Assembly: GCF_900182705.1 (NCBI RefSeq) | Contig: NZ_FXTP01000001.1 | Location: 434,001-498,000, forward strand | DNA length: 64,000 nucleotides | Direction: 5' to 3' | DNA from: Gracilimonas mengyeensis | GTDB lineage: Bacteria; Bacteroidota; Rhodothermia; Balneolales; Balneolaceae | In this document: in pieces, positions 63,932-64,000 of the stretch | Numbering within the stretch: position 1 is the stretch's first letter | Layout: each line of letters begins with the position of its first letter | Position numbers and translations under genes: made by a program | The notes under the pieces: model-generated | The model's input: the letters and a program-made list of their open reading frames with translations, nothing else | What the model was told of the DNA's origin: nothing | Databases searched by the model: none

Positions 63932-64000
63932 GTCCTCCCTTGAGGGAGGTGCCGGTTTTTAACTTGTTAAAAACTGCGGAGGGTGTTAGTGCCAGTGGCA
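63932..64000 (+). repeat. Truncated intergenic repeat with two hairpins at the window edge
   Basis: CCTCCCTTGAGGGAGG (63934-63949) is a near-perfect palindrome, and GTTTTTAAC/GTTAAAAAC (63955-63963 and 63966-63974) is a perfect 9-bp stem with a two-base loop, followed by TGCGGAGGGTGTTAG. This resembles a common Bacteroidota intergenic repeat. The element continues past the window. Confidence 0.65.

Noticed and set aside
1-64000. tRNA or rRNA genes
   Set aside because: No cloverleaf-like segments or rRNA signatures were seen in the intergenic regions, though short RNAs could be missed without a covariance search.

Overview
The window looks like a chromosomal segment of a marine or halophilic member of the Balneolota (Balneola/Gracilimonas-like) in the Bacteroidota/FCB group. 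This rests on a type IX secretion (Por) C-terminal sorting domain of the 'NPFNPTT...LxGRxV...LxSGxYxYRL' type, a Bacteroidota-style hybrid two-component sensor, a carboxypeptidase-regulatory-like surface protein, carotenoid-glycoside tailoring genes and many short Bacteroidota-type intergenic repeats. No lineage marker (rRNA) is present, so the assignment is inference. I see no tRNA, rRNA or CRISPR array.

Layout. 1-2.0 kb: the end of a phytoene-desaturase-like oxidoreductase and an Fe(III)-type ABC permease. 2.0-3.3 kb: a gene-free, repeat-rich stretch with a 400-bp palindromic MITE-like element inserted inside another repeat. 3.3-26.2 kb: a surface-interaction locus on the minus strand (three tail-collar proteins, a ~4,500-residue T9SS-secreted adhesin, a PEGA-like membrane protein), then a class-3 lipase and a divergent hybrid two-component regulator. 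Direct repeats lie on both sides of the adhesin block. 26.3-34.5 kb: an iron-binding lipoprotein, DUF971, CoA-binding, FKBP and THUMP-methyltransferase genes, a glycosyltransferase, an outer-membrane-like protein and a PrcB-like lipoprotein. A four-helix-bundle gene here is bracketed by inverted tandem repeats.

34.5-38.2 kb: an O-methyltransferase and a likely carotenoid-tailoring group (acyltransferase, CrtC-like 1,2-hydratase, CruC-like glycosyltransferase). 38.3-43.2 kb: xerC/D, hpf, hprK, an M23 peptidase and a secreted M28 peptidase. 43.4-48.3 kb (minus strand): trmH, an orphan OmpR-type regulator, an alpha/beta hydrolase, pnp and rpsO. 48.6-53.7 kb (plus strand): an accessory block with a DUF4157 protein and an unknown partner in one translationally coupled unit, a methyltransferase, a repeat element, a toroid-like protein, an NTF2-like secreted protein and a small CxxC protein. 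53.7-60.5 kb (minus strand): the conserved operon rimP-nusA-infB-rbfA-truB-ribF. 60.7-63.8 kb: a DUF192 lipoprotein, a CarboxypepD_reg-like protein and a GH5 glycoside hydrolase, ending in a truncated repeat.

How it fits together. The housekeeping core (nusA operon, rpsO-pnp, hpf-hprK, xer) is ordinary. The accessory signals are the adhesin/tail-collar/lipase/HTCS locus, the DUF4157 bicistron placed between ribF and rpsO-pnp, the carotenoid group, and several structured repeat families that repeatedly sit at or within gene stop codons.
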